This document shows positions 7,321 through 7,784 of a stretch of 7,784 nt of DNA, piece by piece. Source of the DNA: Thermoplasmata archaeon (GTDB taxonomy: Archaea; Thermoplasmatota; JAKEGO01). The stretch covers positions 1-7,784 of the forward strand of contig JAKEGO010000015.1 in NCBI GenBank assembly GCA_022615805.1, in the 5' to 3' direction. Within the stretch, counting starts at the first letter, position 1. Every line of letters begins with the position of its first letter. Under the pieces are notes generated by a model. The model was not told where the DNA came from and ran no database searches. It worked only from the letters and a program-made list of their open reading frames with translations. Both the position numbers and the translations under genes were made by a program.

Positions 7321-7784
7321 ATGAGGTCCGAGGTCGCTCTGGTCGTCATCATGGTCGTCGCCGTCGCCTTCAGCGGATGCACCGAGGACGATGGGGCCGG
7401 AGGAGGCCGAGAGCGTGGCGCAGTCGGCGACTACAACCATGACTACCTGAGCAACGAGAGGTACGAGACGCTCGAGATCGAGATCGACTTCGTCGACGGA
7501 TTCAACCCGACCACCAGCGCCATCCAGACGCTGAAGGACCGGATCGGGACGTACTGCCAGAAGTCGTCCGTCTCGGTAAAGCAGGACCCATTCGACTCCG
7601 GGGATACGAGCTACACGCTCGAGGAGGTCCAGGCCCTCGAATCTGAGAACAGGAAGGGCTGGAGGTCCGGCAGCACCATCGTGCTGCACATCCTGTACCT
7701 CAACGGCGAGTACGAGGACGACGCCAACGTCCTCGGCATCGCCTACCATGCCGACTCGTTCGCGATCTTCAAGGAGCGGATCGA
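7321..7784 (+). CDS. Putative secreted lipoprotein of unknown function, N-terminal part (runs off the right edge)
   Basis: 154 codons are visible with no stop. Residues 1-20 are a lipoprotein signal: one early arginine, a hydrophobic core of Val, Ile, Ala and Met (5-17), and a lipobox F-S-G-C with C20 as the lipid anchor. A short acidic, Gly-rich linker (21-38) leads to a soluble, charged domain held outside the cell. I do not firmly recognise the family. The segment near 119-150 (IVLHILYLNGEY...VLGIAYHADSFAIF) recalls, from memory, bacterial and archaeal lipoproteins that carry a zinc-protease HExxH motif further on; that part would lie outside the window, so this is only a suggestion. There is one other cysteine, C79. 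The start is supported by the signal peptide and by the TATA box 26 bases upstream. Confidence 0.8.
   Translation, partial: MRSEVALVVIMVVAVAFSGCTEDDGAGGGRERGAVGDYNHDYLSNERYETLEIEIDFVDGFNPTTSAIQTLKDRIGTYCQKSSVSVKQDPFDSGDTSYTLEEVQALESENRKGWRSGSTIVLHILYLNGEYEDDANVLGIAYHADSFAIFKERI

Overview
The window looks like chromosomal DNA from a GC-rich archaeon. The clearest evidence is a clamp-loader small subunit of archaeal type (RfcS), TATA-box promoters placed about 25-40 bases before start codons, Shine-Dalgarno (SD) sites of the form GGTGA(TCC) that match the archaeal 16S tail, and a domain related to the archaeal free-serine kinase SerK. A two-subunit pyruvate carboxylase and a bacterial-style thiolase would fit an uncultured Thermoplasmatota-like lineage, but that placement is inference only. 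Coding density is high and the genes are intact. I see no mobile elements, CRISPR arrays, tRNA or rRNA genes.

Layout. Minus strand, read from right to left: rfcS (5193-6152); an AT-richer 210-base gap holding the pycB promoter; pycB (3159-4982) and pycA (1690-3147), a tight two-gene operon whose second SD overlaps the first gene's stop codon; a 231-base gap with its own promoter; a thiolase (283-1458); and the first 79 codons of a GT4 glycosyltransferase (1-239) running off the left edge. Plus strand: starting from the 153-base divergent region shared with rfcS, an unusual fusion of a gamma-carbonic-anhydrase-like domain and a SerK/ParB-like domain (6306-7214), then the start of a lipoprotein gene (7321 to the right edge).

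How the genes fit together. PycB (carboxyltransferase plus biotin carrier) and PycA (biotin carboxylase) together should make oxaloacetate from pyruvate and bicarbonate. The thiolase handles acetyl-CoA/acetoacetyl-CoA or longer beta-ketoacyl-CoA. The fusion protein could link CO2/bicarbonate or ligand chemistry to O-phosphoserine formation, and is the most unusual item here. RfcS loads the PCNA clamp and is housekeeping. The glycosyltransferase and the lipoprotein belong to the cell surface.

Promoters fall into two kinds. Glycosyltransferase, fusion gene and lipoprotein have a TATA box centred about 25-27 bases before the ATG and no well-placed SD, as expected for leaderless mRNAs. Thiolase, rfcS and pycB have a TATA box about 38 bases or more upstream plus an SD, as expected for short-leadered mRNAs.
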